DNA from: a virus
IMG/VR virus record: IMGVR_UViG_3300031539_000009
Coordinates: 18,157-82,156 of that record
Reading direction: 5' to 3' (one strand)
Length of the DNA: 64,000 bases
Positions 52,616 to 62,792 of this stretch are shown here, in pieces. The position numbers and the translations under genes are program-made. Each line of letters opens with the position of its first letter. Position 1 is the first letter of the stretch. The notes below the pieces were generated by a model. It ran no database searches and was not told the DNA's origin. It saw only the letters and a list, made by a program, of their open reading frames with translations.

Positions 52616-54419
52616 TGTCAGCTTCATCCTCATCTTCATCCGGCTCATCCACGTCGGCTTCATAGTCGGATAGCAACCCCTGCCATCCCAGCTGCCCGGT
52701 CCTCAACAGCAATTCAGCGTCCAGGGCATTCCTCATGAAGAGCAATGACTCAACCAGCTTCCCGTCTGCGCCCTTCCGCACCGGCTGTCCGGCCACCTGG
52801 GCACCTACACCAACCGTGGTCCCCATGTTAACAGGTGCGACATTCTTGGCCGCCTCTGCCACAAGTATCGTGAATGGCGTGTCCGCCTTGTCGCCCAATT
52901 CCTCATCGATGTTCCCCAGCTGCATCCCCATAATATCCTCAGTCATGATCCGGGCAATCCTTGGGGTCATCCCGCCGGACCTTTCTGCCGCCGACATAAC
53001 CTTGGTCACGCTGGCGTCATCGGTCACGTCAGGTGTGTTCGTCTTGAACTTGTAATATTTGGCCTGTAGCCGGGCCATCAACGTGGCGTTGATCACCCAG
53101 TCATCCTCATTCCTTTCTGGAGCAAACACTTGCTCTTCAGTATCCCGCCTGGACTGTTGCATTGTGGCCCGGTTGTAGTCCTTGATTTCGCCCAGGAATA
53201 ATGGGGACAGCCGGAATGATCGCCTGACCTTGTCATTGTTCCCCTTGTCATACTCCTGGAACATAGCGTCTGACATCTGCTGGTCCTTCAACGGCTTGAT
53301 GTCCATTTTCATGGTGCCGCTTCCGGTCAACTCTGGCATCTCACTCGCTGGTTCAGCTTCCAATATCAGGAATCGGCTGTAATTCGATTCACCTTGAATC
53401 TGTTCCTCAACGAACTGCTGGACCCGGTTGATTGAGGATTCCGTCAGCTGTCCGTTGGCAACCATGACGACCATGGACGGAATGTTGTTGTTTTTCAGGG
53501 TCACATAGTTGATTTCCTCAGCCGCCCGACTCCCGAAAATGCTGAACAGATTCCCGATGTATCTGGGCAACCCATAAGGTGACCTGGAACTGTACAACTT
53601 GAAATGGATCATCTCGTTGGCCCTCTGAGCAGCTGGCCAACTCTCATCCTTCATATCGCCGGTTTTGACATCATAGACCCTGGGGTCACCGAACTCTTTG
53701 AACCAGGCCTTGTTTCCTTCCCTGATCTGGCAATACATTCTGAACCGCTTCCAAACCGTCCGTTCAACATAGTCCCAAGTGCCATCCTCTTTTTGCTCCA
53801 ACACCTGCTCTTTGACCTGGACCTGCTCTTTGTCCAGCGTTGACAAGCGGACTGTGTGTGACGGAATCTGGTTGACCATCGCCGGGTCACCCTTCAAGTT
53901 GTTGATGATTTCCCAGTAGGCATTCCCGGTGTCTTCAAGATCGTGTCTGGTGTCCCGTTTCACCTTGGTAAATGATTTGCGCCCATATCCGCAATTGCGG
54001 AAAAAATTTTCAACCCTGATCATTTCCTTCCGCATTGCTTCTTTGACAGCTTTGTCTGTGCTCTTGGTCACTGGCACAATCGGTTTCAACTTCCACCCGA
54101 ACCCAGCAATGTTGGTTTCCATCGCCTGAACGCACGGCCCCAACTCTGAACTGTGCTCTTCCAGCTGGGCCAGGGTGAGCAAGTCATATGGCGGATAGAT
54201 CAGCTGGTGGCTGGTGTTGGCTCCATACATCCCCGCAAATGGGTCCTTTCCCAGATCATTGCTGCGTCCAGCGACTTCGCCGCCCTGCTTGGTCACACCT
54301 ACCACGATGGCACGAACTGTTTTCTGGTTCTGACTTTCCGTCACAACCTTTTTCCGCTCCACCGGCTGAGCACGCCTGGATTTTTTCACCGGCAACTGTC
54401 TGATGTTATCATCGCCCAT
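52608..54419 (-). CDS. Portal protein
   Basis: 603 residues. SPP1/XkdE-type portal: ELGPCVQAMETNIAGFGWKL, DTRHDLEDTGNAYWEIINN, IHFKLYSSRSPYGLPRYIGN and FRLSPLFLGEIKDYNRATMQQS, all typical of portal proteins. It forms the dodecamer ring through which DNA passes. GAGGTAAG precedes the ATG. The acidic tail overlaps the MuF start. Confidence 0.9.
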   Translation of the reverse strand: MGDDNIRQLPVKKSRRAQPVERKKVVTESQNQKTVRAIVVGVTKQGGEVAGRSNDLGKDPFAGMYGANTSHQLIYPPYDLLTLAQLEEHSSELGPCVQAMETNIAGFGWKLKPIVPVTKSTDKAVKEAMRKEMIRVENFFRNCGYGRKSFTKVKRDTRHDLEDTGNAYWEIINNLKGDPAMVNQIPSHTVRLSTLDKEQVQVKEQVLEQKEDGTWDYVERTVWKRFRMYCQIREGNKAWFKEFGDPRVYDVKTGDMKDESWPAAQRANEMIHFKLYSSRSPYGLPRYIGNLFSIFGSRAAEEINYVTLKNNNIPSMVVMVANGQLTESSINRVQQFVEEQIQGESNYSRFLILEAEPASEMPELTGSGTMKMDIKPLKDQQMSDAMFQEYDKGNNDKVRRSFRLSPLFLGEIKDYNRATMQQSRRDTEEQVFAPERNEDDWVINATLMARLQAKYYKFKTNTPDVTDDASVTKVMSAAERSGGMTPRIARIMTEDIMGMQLGNIDEELGDKADTPFTILVAEAAKNVAPVNMGTTVGVGAQVAGQPVRKGADGKLVESLLFMRNALDAELLLRTGQLGWQGLLSDYEADVDEPDEDEDEADNE

Positions 54420-54427
54420 AGCTTACC

Positions 54428-55921
54428 TCAAATCACCCCTGGTTCTGATTTTCTTTTCTTGCGTGTCCGAACCTTCCCCAACGCCATCCTGGTCGCAATC
54501 TCGATGGCGTCAAACATATCATCATGCTCACCATCGGGAAGCTGAACCAATTCAGACAAAAGATCGGTCTGTCCCGATCTGAAGAACATGCGCCCGTCCT
54601 GAAGGTGAGAACTCAACAACCACGCTCTTGTCGTCTTGTCCGTTTGGGTAAAGATCGGAACAACAGGAACATCTTGATATTGAGGATTGGCCTTGATCTG
54701 TTGTGGCACGACCGCCTGGAAGGCATTGGCCTCAATCCCGACTCTGGCTGGCTTGTGACGCCTGGCCATTGCTATGATCTTTTCAATCTGCTGGTTCATT
54801 GTGTATCGCCCACGGATGACTTCATCAACATAAAATTCCCGCTTGTCCCTGTGATGAGCAATAACTGCGGCCGCAAAAAAATCGCCGCCCGCTTTCCCTA
54901 CAGACAAATCAACTCCCATCCACTTGACTGTCCCGCCCGGAACATTCTCAAATCTTTTCTGAAGCCAATCCCACAGAACAATCTTGCCCTGCATCCCCTC
55001 GACATTCTGTTGATACTGGCCATCGAAAAACACTGGCCCCATTTTCTGTCGGTGCTTCACCAACCACTCCAACGGGAATTTTTCAGGCCACTGTGAACGC
55101 CCCTCTTCAATGGAACAACCGTCAGGAATCTCAACCGCCGGAAGTGTTAGAGTGCTGTTCACCATATCGTTGTGGAGCATGTGGTTGTAAAAATCCTCTG
55201 GGTGGTATCTGGTCCCAAGAATATGCAACTCACCTTCCGGCTCCAGCGTGGGCAACAGAACTTTGTAGAACCACGTCTTGAGCTTCTCACGTTGGCCCTT
55301 GGTCCGGCTGTTGTCTTCATCAACCAGGTCATCGCCAATAATTATGTCAAAATGCCGCCCCGGAAGTGCGCCCCCAATCCCTATACAGGTGAAGGTGCTT
55401 TCCTTGGCATACGTGGTGCGAGGCAACACATTTGCCTCTTTTTCATGCCACTTGTCGGGGTGCCTTTGTTCCCCGAAAATGTCCACCAGCTTCTGATTGT
55501 GCTCCAGGTGCCCTTTGATTTCCTTCAGAAAGGTCTCAGCCTGGTTCTGCGTCTTGGAAGCAATCAGAATTCTGATGTTGGGATTTTTCAATGCCTGTTC
55601 GATTCCGAACGTGACATCACCCATCGTGGACTTTCCCGAACCACGCCATCCCAGGATCATGGAGTGCTTGTGGATCCGCTGGTGGTCAAGTATCGCAGCG
55701 TGAAAATCCAGCACTTGATACCCCAAGACCTTCCTGGCAAGAATATCAGACCGGCCCTGTTGGAACACCGCCCGTCTGATCATTTCATTCTTGATCTCCA
55801 TGTGCGACTTCAGCCTGGTGAGCATCCCGTCCCGCACGGACTGCTCTTTCACCTGCGGCTGAACCACCTGGAACTTGCCCCGGAGTGCATTCACGTCTGC
55901 TATGTTAACAGTGTCTGTCAT
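54428..55921 (-). CDS. Terminase large subunit
   Basis: 497 residues. ATPase: Walker A GWRGSGKST at 91-99, Walker B IIIGDDLVDED, LGTRYHPEDFYNH. Nuclease: GVDLSVGKAGGDFF, VGIEANAF and HDDMFDAIEIATRMALG supplying the acidic metal ligands. Powers DNA packaging and cuts the concatemer. Its ATG has no clear ribosome site, so translation may rely on the overlap with the gene ending 1 base earlier. Confidence 0.93.
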   Translation of the reverse strand: MTDTVNIADVNALRGKFQVVQPQVKEQSVRDGMLTRLKSHMEIKNEMIRRAVFQQGRSDILARKVLGYQVLDFHAAILDHQRIHKHSMILGWRGSGKSTMGDVTFGIEQALKNPNIRILIASKTQNQAETFLKEIKGHLEHNQKLVDIFGEQRHPDKWHEKEANVLPRTTYAKESTFTCIGIGGALPGRHFDIIIGDDLVDEDNSRTKGQREKLKTWFYKVLLPTLEPEGELHILGTRYHPEDFYNHMLHNDMVNSTLTLPAVEIPDGCSIEEGRSQWPEKFPLEWLVKHRQKMGPVFFDGQYQQNVEGMQGKIVLWDWLQKRFENVPGGTVKWMGVDLSVGKAGGDFFAAAVIAHHRDKREFYVDEVIRGRYTMNQQIEKIIAMARRHKPARVGIEANAFQAVVPQQIKANPQYQDVPVVPIFTQTDKTTRAWLLSSHLQDGRMFFRSGQTDLLSELVQLPDGEHDDMFDAIEIATRMALGKVRTRKKRKSEPGVI

Positions 55922-55922
55922 C

Positions 55923-57617
55923 TTATATTGTGATCAAGTCAGTCAGCTTTGCTGTGGGTTGGTCCGGGACAGTGAATGTTTCATCCAGCCCCGCTTCTAT
56001 GCACACCACCCGAACTTTGGCCCCTCTGGCCAATGCCACTGTGAATTCGCCGGTGAGGTGATCAGGTTTGGCAACCACTTCCGGCCTTGTTATGATGCTT
56101 GGGTCCGGCCCCGCCGCCTCTGGCAACACCGCTTCAAACACCACCTCAACCCGGTTGGCATTCTCGGTGGTCAACCCCAAGTCATTTACCTTCCCCCACA
56201 CATTACACAAATTGAGATCACTCGGATATGGGACAATCTTGTAACCGAACTGTCCATCACCGATGGTGTCCATGTCATATCCGCCCCGATCCAAAATGTC
56301 ATTGGGATAGATTGGATCATCTGTGGGCCTGTACTCGGAAAATGGATTGAAAGGAATCACTGGCGGATACGCAATCATCCCAAAATCACTCTGTCTGGCA
56401 GCCATCATCGCCTTGTATTCATCATCCGCCCCATACCAGGTGTATTCATCGATGGTCCCCGGATTCTCAATGTGTTCCACCAGGTAGTCAGCCACATCAG
56501 GTTTGACCTCAACACCCCGTCTGCGGCTGTTAAGATATCCTGAACGCTGTTCGTTGGGTGTGAGTGCTCCCCAATACGATGTCATAATTGAACTGAACTC
56601 TGGGCTGCCTTGTTCCGACAAGTATGAATAGACCTCATACAACTCAGCCAGCGACAATTGCGCAAGGCTGTATCCGATCATCTCAGGACTTTCGATGGCA
56701 ATCCCATATTCCGTGTAAATGAACTCAACGGTATTTTGCCACGCTTCCGTGTCCCAATATTTGGTCCCCCAGGCCTCCAAAGTCAAACTGAACAACGCGA
56801 CCGTGTACAGATTCCGCTTGGCCATGTTGCCGATCACCAAGTTGTTGTCCCATATTTCATTGATGCTATTCAGGAAAGTATTGTCCAAGAACCGATTGGG
56901 GACTGCTCCTGCAATCAACGCCTCAAACGATGCGCCGCCGCTTTCAGCAGATGCTTTGATCAAGTCTTCATCCTCGCAATAGATTCCGACCGATCCGCCC
57001 AGGAATATGTTGCGTCCAAAAATGCTTTGCCCAACACTCCTAAGCACCACGCCATAATCGCTGAATCCCATCGATGATTCAACCAACTTGATCGGACCGC
57101 CGCCCCGCCAATAAAGACCAACTTGAGGTGGTTTGAAAATCCCGCCCAAAACGCACCTGTACAGCGTCAACCCGTTGGCATCATAAGGAACAGGGTTGTC
57201 ATTCCATACAGGATACGGTCCAGAATTGTCCAACATATTCCCGGTCGCATCCGAAAAATCAGCCGATGTGTCCAAGTTGGTGATTGTTTCAACCGTGATT
57301 CCCGCCAACATCACACCCGGTTGACGGATGTGTATGGCCTGAAATGCCTGTAATCCCCTTGCGCCGCCCTCATCATTGTCACCGTTGTAAATGAGGATAT
57401 CCGGCACATTGACGTCAACCACTTCGCCCGCAGACCTCTTTGACTTGATGCAGATGGCATCCTTGCGGTCAACATTGTCCACAGCGTGTTGGAGTGTCCT
57501 CCAAGGGGCTGCGCTTCCGCCCGGATTGCTATCATCACCAAACAAGCTGCTCACATAGAACGTCCTGTATGGATTGAAGCTGTTGACCACATCCCAGTAT
57601 CTGCTAAACTGCGACAT
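55923..57617 (-). CDS. Beta-helix structural protein (spike/fibre-like)
   Basis: 564 residues from ATG 57617 (MSQFSRYWDVV) with AAGGGGGTTG upstream. N-terminal GDDSNPGGSAAPWRTLQHAVDNV is typical of pectate-lyase-like beta-helix proteins (many phage spikes). The middle shows repeated strand patterns; the C-terminus seems a separate beta domain. Enzymatic residues not identified. Confidence 0.7.
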   Translation of the reverse strand: MSQFSRYWDVVNSFNPYRTFYVSSLFGDDSNPGGSAAPWRTLQHAVDNVDRKDAICIKSKRSAGEVVDVNVPDILIYNGDNDEGGARGLQAFQAIHIRQPGVMLAGITVETITNLDTSADFSDATGNMLDNSGPYPVWNDNPVPYDANGLTLYRCVLGGIFKPPQVGLYWRGGGPIKLVESSMGFSDYGVVLRSVGQSIFGRNIFLGGSVGIYCEDEDLIKASAESGGASFEALIAGAVPNRFLDNTFLNSINEIWDNNLVIGNMAKRNLYTVALFSLTLEAWGTKYWDTEAWQNTVEFIYTEYGIAIESPEMIGYSLAQLSLAELYEVYSYLSEQGSPEFSSIMTSYWGALTPNEQRSGYLNSRRRGVEVKPDVADYLVEHIENPGTIDEYTWYGADDEYKAMMAARQSDFGMIAYPPVIPFNPFSEYRPTDDPIYPNDILDRGGYDMDTIGDGQFGYKIVPYPSDLNLCNVWGKVNDLGLTTENANRVEVVFEAVLPEAAGPDPSIITRPEVVAKPDHLTGEFTVALARGAKVRVVCIEAGLDETFTVPDQPTAKLTDLITI

Positions 57618-58221
57618 TGTTCGCAACCCCCTTGGTGGCCTTAAATCTGAAACTGCGAACCACAGACATGAACGCAATACGCTTCCGGCCAGCCTGATTT
57701 GCTGCCTGGGACACAACCGGATTGGGGTGCTCCCGATATTCCTTGAAGTTGTGCGGCAATTGGACCGTCAACAGGACTTCAGCCCCGACTCTGGCTTGAT
57801 CCGGGTCATTGAAATCCAGCTTACTCAACATGGCCTTTCGGAAGCGGTCATCAACCCTTGTGTTCTGGCTGAAGTGTGTCCAACCGCCAATGTGCTTCAA
57901 ATCGTTGATTGCCGCCGTTGTGACTCGATTCACATTGGACAAAGGCAGATTTGAAAATTCAATCGCCCTGGCCGCCGCCTTGGTCAAAAAATACTCGTCA
58001 GCCGGTCCCTCAGCCGCAAGCATCTCGATGAGTGCCTGCTCCATGTCCGCCGGTTCAAGCCCCTCAACCCTCATCGTGTTGAATCCAATTGCCTCAGCGC
58101 ATGCTTTAGCCTCTTTGTATTCAACCCCGACTCTGGCCCCAAGAGCAGCCACCTGCGGATTAGATGATGCGCTGAGGATGGCCGCCGCCCGGTCCAGCTT
58201 CTCATCCTGTGTTAGACTCAT
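57604..58221 (-). CDS. Protein of unknown function
   Basis: 205 residues from ATG 58221 (MSLTQDEK), helical, with no motif recognised. The start shares one base with the upstream stop (TGATG). Ends inside the beginning of the next gene. Confidence 0.62.
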   Translation of the reverse strand: MSLTQDEKLDRAAAILSASSNPQVAALGARVGVEYKEAKACAEAIGFNTMRVEGLEPADMEQALIEMLAAEGPADEYFLTKAAARAIEFSNLPLSNVNRVTTAAINDLKHIGGWTHFSQNTRVDDRFRKAMLSKLDFNDPDQARVGAEVLLTVQLPHNFKEYREHPNPVVSQAANQAGRKRIAFMSVVRSFRFKATKGVANNVAV

Positions 58222-58376
58222 CACGCCACCTCACGCTCATCTTCAATTACAAAATCCCTGATGGTGTGCGCCTCACAGCCGGTGGGCACCCAATTCTCAT
58301 CCAGGGTTGATTGCGTGGTCCGCTTGAACTCTTGTTCATCTTCGCAGTACACACGCACGTCATATTCTTTGGCCAT
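58221..58376 (-). CDS. Small 51-residue protein
   Basis: MAKEYDVRVYCEDEQEF..., acidic, beta-looking, 51 residues. Both ends fit exactly: its ATG overlaps the upstream TGA and its TGA overlaps the next ATG (TGATG twice). GGAGGTGTAC lies 3 bases before the ATG. The double coupling supports a real gene. Confidence 0.7.
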   Translation of the reverse strand: MAKEYDVRVYCEDEQEFKRTTQSTLDENWVPTGCEAHTIRDFVIEDEREVA

Positions 58377-59062
58377 CAGTACACCTCCAACTTGACGTTG
58401 TACAGGTCAAAATCCCCGGTCCCGTCTGTGTAGAACTGTGCTTCAATCACGCAAAGCCCTTCCGTGGGAAAACTGCTGAGTGTTATCTTCTTGGGAGTGG
58501 CCACCGCTTCTGTGAAATCAATCACTCCCAATACATGGTCATTGGTCACATCATACAACTTAACAGTCCCGGTCCCGCCATTGCGTTGCTTCCCCAAGGC
58601 CATCGCCCGAACTGCCACCCCTTCAGGGTACAAGTCAGCGTCAACCGGAATCGGGTCAGCAACCTGCGGTGTGGAATCACTTTTGGTTTGCTTTCGGCTC
58701 ACGATTGATATGGTGTCAACGACCAGCGATGTGCTCTGCTTGCCAACGATCTTTCCGCTATCGCAACTGGGGCAATTGCTCGGTGGTGTGTCATCCAAGT
58801 CCAAGGTGTAACCATCCTCACCGCAATTAAGACACTTGTAGTCATGGCGCACCATAGGCTCACCGGAGTGAGCAGCCACCATTCCGGCCAAGGCATCGGA
58901 ATCCTCTTGCGATAAACTTTCATCAAAGACCACAGCCAATTGATCCGGCTCTGTGAACTCTATCCTGACCAGACCAGTCTCAATCCCAACGGTAGCAAGC
59001 TCATATTTGAACCTGCTAGGATTGTATTGCGCCTTGGTATATTCGTATGCTTGCTCACCCAT
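58376..59062 (-). CDS. Structural protein with zinc ribbon
   Basis: 228 residues. CLNC and CPSC pairs at about 78-81 and 98-101 form a zinc ribbon inside a beta-rich protein; the C-terminal half (GVAVRAMALGKQRNGGTGTVKLYD) looks like a carbohydrate-binding sandwich. No family assigned. GGGGAAAATC precedes ATG. In the spike gene group. Confidence 0.65.
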   Translation of the reverse strand: MGEQAYEYTKAQYNPSRFKYELATVGIETGLVRIEFTEPDQLAVVFDESLSQEDSDALAGMVAAHSGEPMVRHDYKCLNCGEDGYTLDLDDTPPSNCPSCDSGKIVGKQSTSLVVDTISIVSRKQTKSDSTPQVADPIPVDADLYPEGVAVRAMALGKQRNGGTGTVKLYDVTNDHVLGVIDFTEAVATPKKITLSSFPTEGLCVIEAQFYTDGTGDFDLYNVKLEVY

Positions 59063-59075
59063 GATTTTCCCCTAA

Positions 59076-59756
59076 TTAGTGACCATACACCCAACCGGCC
59101 AATCCGACCTTCACCAGCATCTGGGTGTCCACGTCCACCTTGAACTGGATGGTCTTGCCGTCATCTCCGAACTTGACCTCAACCGTCCTGGTGAACCAAC
59201 GCCCGGACACTTGTGGCGCAACCAACTTCGCCTGGCTGAGTGCTGTTTCCCCCGGTCGCCGGAACATAGCAAACACCTGGTCAGCAGCAGGCACCGTCCC
59301 CATTTCCTTGACGTGCACCTCCATCCTGATCCCGGTCGCCCCGGCTGGAATGTCCACGGACCCTGAAATGTCAAAGTTGGACCAGTCCACATCACCGTTG
59401 AACGTCTGCTCCTGAAGCCACGTGGGCGATGTTACACAGGCAGAGTGAGCGGACAGGCGAACCACAGCCCGCTTGTCAATGGCTTCCACCACTTCGCTGC
59501 CGTCTGTGGTGATCTCCCACAACGGCTTGCCATGGTCTGGACATCCGGTTGTATTGGCCTCAATCGTGGCACCTCCCACCACTACATAAATGTAATTGGT
59601 GGCACTGGCAACCAGGGTCAAGACCGCCGGTGGAATGACAACCGGATTGTTCTGAACGTCCAGGATGGCCCCTTGAATTTTCACATCCAGCCCATCCTGC
59701 TTCAGCAAGGCAAAGGCTGTTTGTTGTGTGACGTCTTTCCTTCCGAACTTACCCAT
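59076..59756 (-). CDS. Structural protein of unknown family
   Basis: 226 residues, beta-rich throughout, with AAGGGGGTTTGAC before the ATG. The N-terminal half (VIPPAVLTLVASATNYIYVVVGGATIEANT) matches a segment often seen in phage fibre/baseplate tip proteins. Not recognised. Confidence 0.6.
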   Translation of the reverse strand: MGKFGRKDVTQQTAFALLKQDGLDVKIQGAILDVQNNPVVIPPAVLTLVASATNYIYVVVGGATIEANTTGCPDHGKPLWEITTDGSEVVEAIDKRAVVRLSAHSACVTSPTWLQEQTFNGDVDWSNFDISGSVDIPAGATGIRMEVHVKEMGTVPAADQVFAMFRRPGETALSQAKLVAPQVSGRWFTRTVEVKFGDDGKTIQFKVDVDTQMLVKVGLAGWVYGH

Positions 59757-59767
59757 GTCAAACCCCC

Positions 59768-62491
59768 TTAATCATTCCACATCAGCGCACTGTTGGTAAT
59801 CCTCAACCGGCCTTTGGCGCAAATCCTCATTCGCATGTACGGATAGTCAGTGGCTGTGATGACGCTGTCCAACCATTCGCCCAACATCCCATCCCCTGGA
59901 TTCTGGTGTCCGGCCTGTCCCGACTGATGTTCATAAGGCCACAAGCCCAGGAAGCACCTGGCAGTTGTCAACGGTGTTGCGAACCTTTGCCATTGGAACA
60001 AAAGGCCGCTGGTGGTGGCAACACTCCAATCCTGCCTGAAGATGCTTTTCAGATTGTATCCGCTGTGGGAAAGCATCTGTCCAACGACATCTGTGGTTTG
60101 CCGGAAAGCATCGGTGACAATGACTCCAGGCATTCCTTTTTCAAGATTATTGAACAGAACCGTCCCCTGCGTATATCTGAAATTGGCATATATTCTGATC
60201 TGTTGCACATTGGCAAAATTGAAATCATCAGGATTCCCGTGTGTCCCGCCCGGCAACGATGTTCCCCAGGTGATCCCATCCGACACAAACCAAACCAGTG
60301 ACTTCCACTTTCCGCCGTCTGCGTTGAATATTCCATTTTCGGAATCGCCCACGCCGCCAACAACAGGTGATCTTGGGCCATCCATCCAGATCCAGCGGGT
60401 GCCATCATACATCATCAAGATGCAGTTGATGCCATTGCCCGGAGTGAACCCAGTTTCCAACTTCACCTTGACGTGGAAGGCAATTGGATCAACTCCAAAA
60501 TTCCACGACCCGGTTTTGTAGATTCCTGTGCTGTTAGCAAAATCAACCCGGACCGCATCACCACCGTTCAGGCCCAAACCGGAAGCCAGCGTGGGAGCAG
60601 TGCCTGCGACCGCTGTCCACCCTGTCAGCGTGTCCATCTGATCGATGACAGTTTGCGCCGTCCAAACTTCATCCTTGTGAACGTGAATGTCATCAATCTG
60701 GTATTGTCCGCTATTCACCAAAGTGACGGACAACCGGAAGCGGATTGCGGTGATGTTATTCCAATTGAAGCCAGCCACAGGCAAGGTGAAATTGCCGATG
60801 ACATATGTTTTCTCATCCCAACCCCCAGACGGTGTATCAGAGAATGTCGGACCGTTTGCAACCTTCCCCGTCCCGTCAATCAACTGAATGTACAGATCAG
60901 TTGCGATTGACCCAACAAACTTGGTGCTGAAAGAAAAGTAGTTCATGTCTCTGAGCCGGAGTGGAGTGGAAAAAGATCGTGTGCAATATCCGTCGTCTGA
61001 ATTGGCGCCAAAGCCAAACGTCATATATTTGCCGCCGTCGCTGCCGCCACTCGGACCCAAATTCAAAACCATTCCCGCCCCGACCAAAGACCAAACAGCC
61101 GTCAACGCTGCGACATCAGCGTATTGATCGAAGTTGTCTGCCACCTGGTCATCATGCAAATCAACGTAACCTGCGTCATAATCAGGCTGGATTCCGTTGC
61201 AGTTGGCCACGTCAATCCCAACTGCGTCATCATACCCTTCAACATAGAATCCTCTGTAATCCTGATAGCTGAGTTGCAACTCCAGCTTGACCTGCGATGC
61301 GATGAGCATGGAATTGTATTCTGTCTGCTTCAACCCGGCATTGAGAACTCCCATGCCCCAATCAACAGTGGCCGGTGATCCTTGGTCTGTGACCGCCGAC
61401 TGAAGGATGCTGTCACCGTCGTTGTTTGCGCCATTCTCATTCGACAATATGTATGAATCACTGTAGTCAACGAACGTCCCGTTGAGCCAGTAATTGATGT
61501 TGCTGTCAAGGTGGATGATCCTGGGCCCAGGGCCAAAAGCACAATTGGTGAAGTAGTGACAGTTGACCGCTGATGGAATTGTTCCGTTCACATGATGGAT
61601 GTTACCGTATGAACTTGACTTCCCATAAGCCCAGAAAGAACTGTTTTGCCAATCACACTCCCAATGGCCGCTCAGGTTGACAACGCCATAAGTGGCCAGA
61701 CACTTGGTGTAGATGTTCCGGCCCCAGATGCGGCTGCTCTGCCCCCACACGCCGTCATCCCCCTCGATGAACGCCCTGCGTGAATAATAGTTTCCAATGC
61801 GCATCTCCCAGGTGATCCCGTCGAACATGACCTGCGATCCGCTTGTCAACTTGAACACGCTATATGCGATGGTGTTGCCTGCCGGCCTGAAGTTGAATCC
61901 CTTGATCCACAGCGGGTTGGTAGCCTGTCCCGCACTGTTGATCTTGAAGATGTGGTCTGCCGGAGTGGCCGCCCCGGTAAAAATCGCCCCCGGCTCAAAT
62001 TCCAGCGTCAACGGATAGTTGCTGCCGGGAATGACAACGCCCTCTTCAGTGTATATTCCCTTTTTGAACCGGACCGTCACCGGACCCACCGCCGCCAAAG
62101 CAATCGCCTTGGTGATTCCATTCGCCACGGTGTTGTACTGATTGAACGTGTCACTGTCAGCCGGATAGCTTTGGTCAATCACGACTTCAGCGGACACAAC
62201 CTGCGGCCAAGCCAAAGCAGCTATTCCGCCGGTGACATCGATGTCAACGCCATTTCCCAGATAGTCCAGGATGCTGGCGTCATCGACTCGCACCCCGTCC
62301 TTGTCTATCTCCAAGACCCCGGAAGCACCGCCCACATTGAGCTTCGCCTCCAGCCCGTCCATGACGACCTGCGCACCAGCCCCGACCACATTCAAGGTTG
62401 TGCTTGAGCCTACAACAGCCCCTTCATCCTTGAAGTTGAGGCCACTGGCTCCACCGCCACCACCATCACCCGCTCCACCATGGCTTGACAT
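59768..62491 (-). CDS. Large tail spike/fibre, beta-helix and carbohydrate-binding-like
   Basis: 907 residues from ATG 62491 (MSSHGG), whose TAATG overlaps the previous stop; GGAGGTCGTC upstream. Gly-rich N-terminal tip, beta-helix region around 80-430 (GITKAIALAAVGPVTVRFKKGIYTEEGVVIPG), then repeated jelly-roll domains ending with a Trp-rich segment. Candidate receptor-binding or capsule-binding protein. Confidence 0.78.
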   Translation of the reverse strand: MSSHGGAGDGGGGGASGLNFKDEGAVVGSSTTLNVVGAGAQVVMDGLEAKLNVGGASGVLEIDKDGVRVDDASILDYLGNGVDIDVTGGIAALAWPQVVSAEVVIDQSYPADSDTFNQYNTVANGITKAIALAAVGPVTVRFKKGIYTEEGVVIPGSNYPLTLEFEPGAIFTGAATPADHIFKINSAGQATNPLWIKGFNFRPAGNTIAYSVFKLTSGSQVMFDGITWEMRIGNYYSRRAFIEGDDGVWGQSSRIWGRNIYTKCLATYGVVNLSGHWECDWQNSSFWAYGKSSSYGNIHHVNGTIPSAVNCHYFTNCAFGPGPRIIHLDSNINYWLNGTFVDYSDSYILSNENGANNDGDSILQSAVTDQGSPATVDWGMGVLNAGLKQTEYNSMLIASQVKLELQLSYQDYRGFYVEGYDDAVGIDVANCNGIQPDYDAGYVDLHDDQVADNFDQYADVAALTAVWSLVGAGMVLNLGPSGGSDGGKYMTFGFGANSDDGYCTRSFSTPLRLRDMNYFSFSTKFVGSIATDLYIQLIDGTGKVANGPTFSDTPSGGWDEKTYVIGNFTLPVAGFNWNNITAIRFRLSVTLVNSGQYQIDDIHVHKDEVWTAQTVIDQMDTLTGWTAVAGTAPTLASGLGLNGGDAVRVDFANSTGIYKTGSWNFGVDPIAFHVKVKLETGFTPGNGINCILMMYDGTRWIWMDGPRSPVVGGVGDSENGIFNADGGKWKSLVWFVSDGITWGTSLPGGTHGNPDDFNFANVQQIRIYANFRYTQGTVLFNNLEKGMPGVIVTDAFRQTTDVVGQMLSHSGYNLKSIFRQDWSVATTSGLLFQWQRFATPLTTARCFLGLWPYEHQSGQAGHQNPGDGMLGEWLDSVITATDYPYMRMRICAKGRLRITNSALMWND

Positions 62492-62781
62492 TATGACGAC
62501 CTCCAAGCCTCAATCTGGACGATTCCCCCGGCCCCGGCTGCCTGAATTGAAATGTGCTTGTGCGAAATGTCATCCCGCACTTCACCGCCATCCAGGACCG
62601 TAATGGACCCGTGGATGTTCTGCCCTTTGTCAAAGCTGAACACCAGGTCGGATGACCCCCTGTTGAGGATCATGATATGGGACATTGTCCCGCCCATGTC
62701 CAGGTGAAGCCAATCTGGCGCAGCTGGCACCGCCTCATTCTTGTAATAATCTTTTGTCGGTGCGTTTTGGCTTGATCCCAT
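62491..62781 (-). CDS. Small structural protein
   Basis: 96 residues from ATG 62781 (MGSSQN) with AAGGGGGTTGATT upstream. Beta-rich (MGGTMSHIMILNRGSSDLVFSFD...), resembling a short trimeric fibre-head or attachment protein. Function unknown. Confidence 0.6.
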   Translation of the reverse strand: MGSSQNAPTKDYYKNEAVPAAPDWLHLDMGGTMSHIMILNRGSSDLVFSFDKGQNIHGSITVLDGGEVRDDISHKHISIQAAGAGGIVQIEAWRSS

Positions 62782-62792
62782 AATCAACCCCC

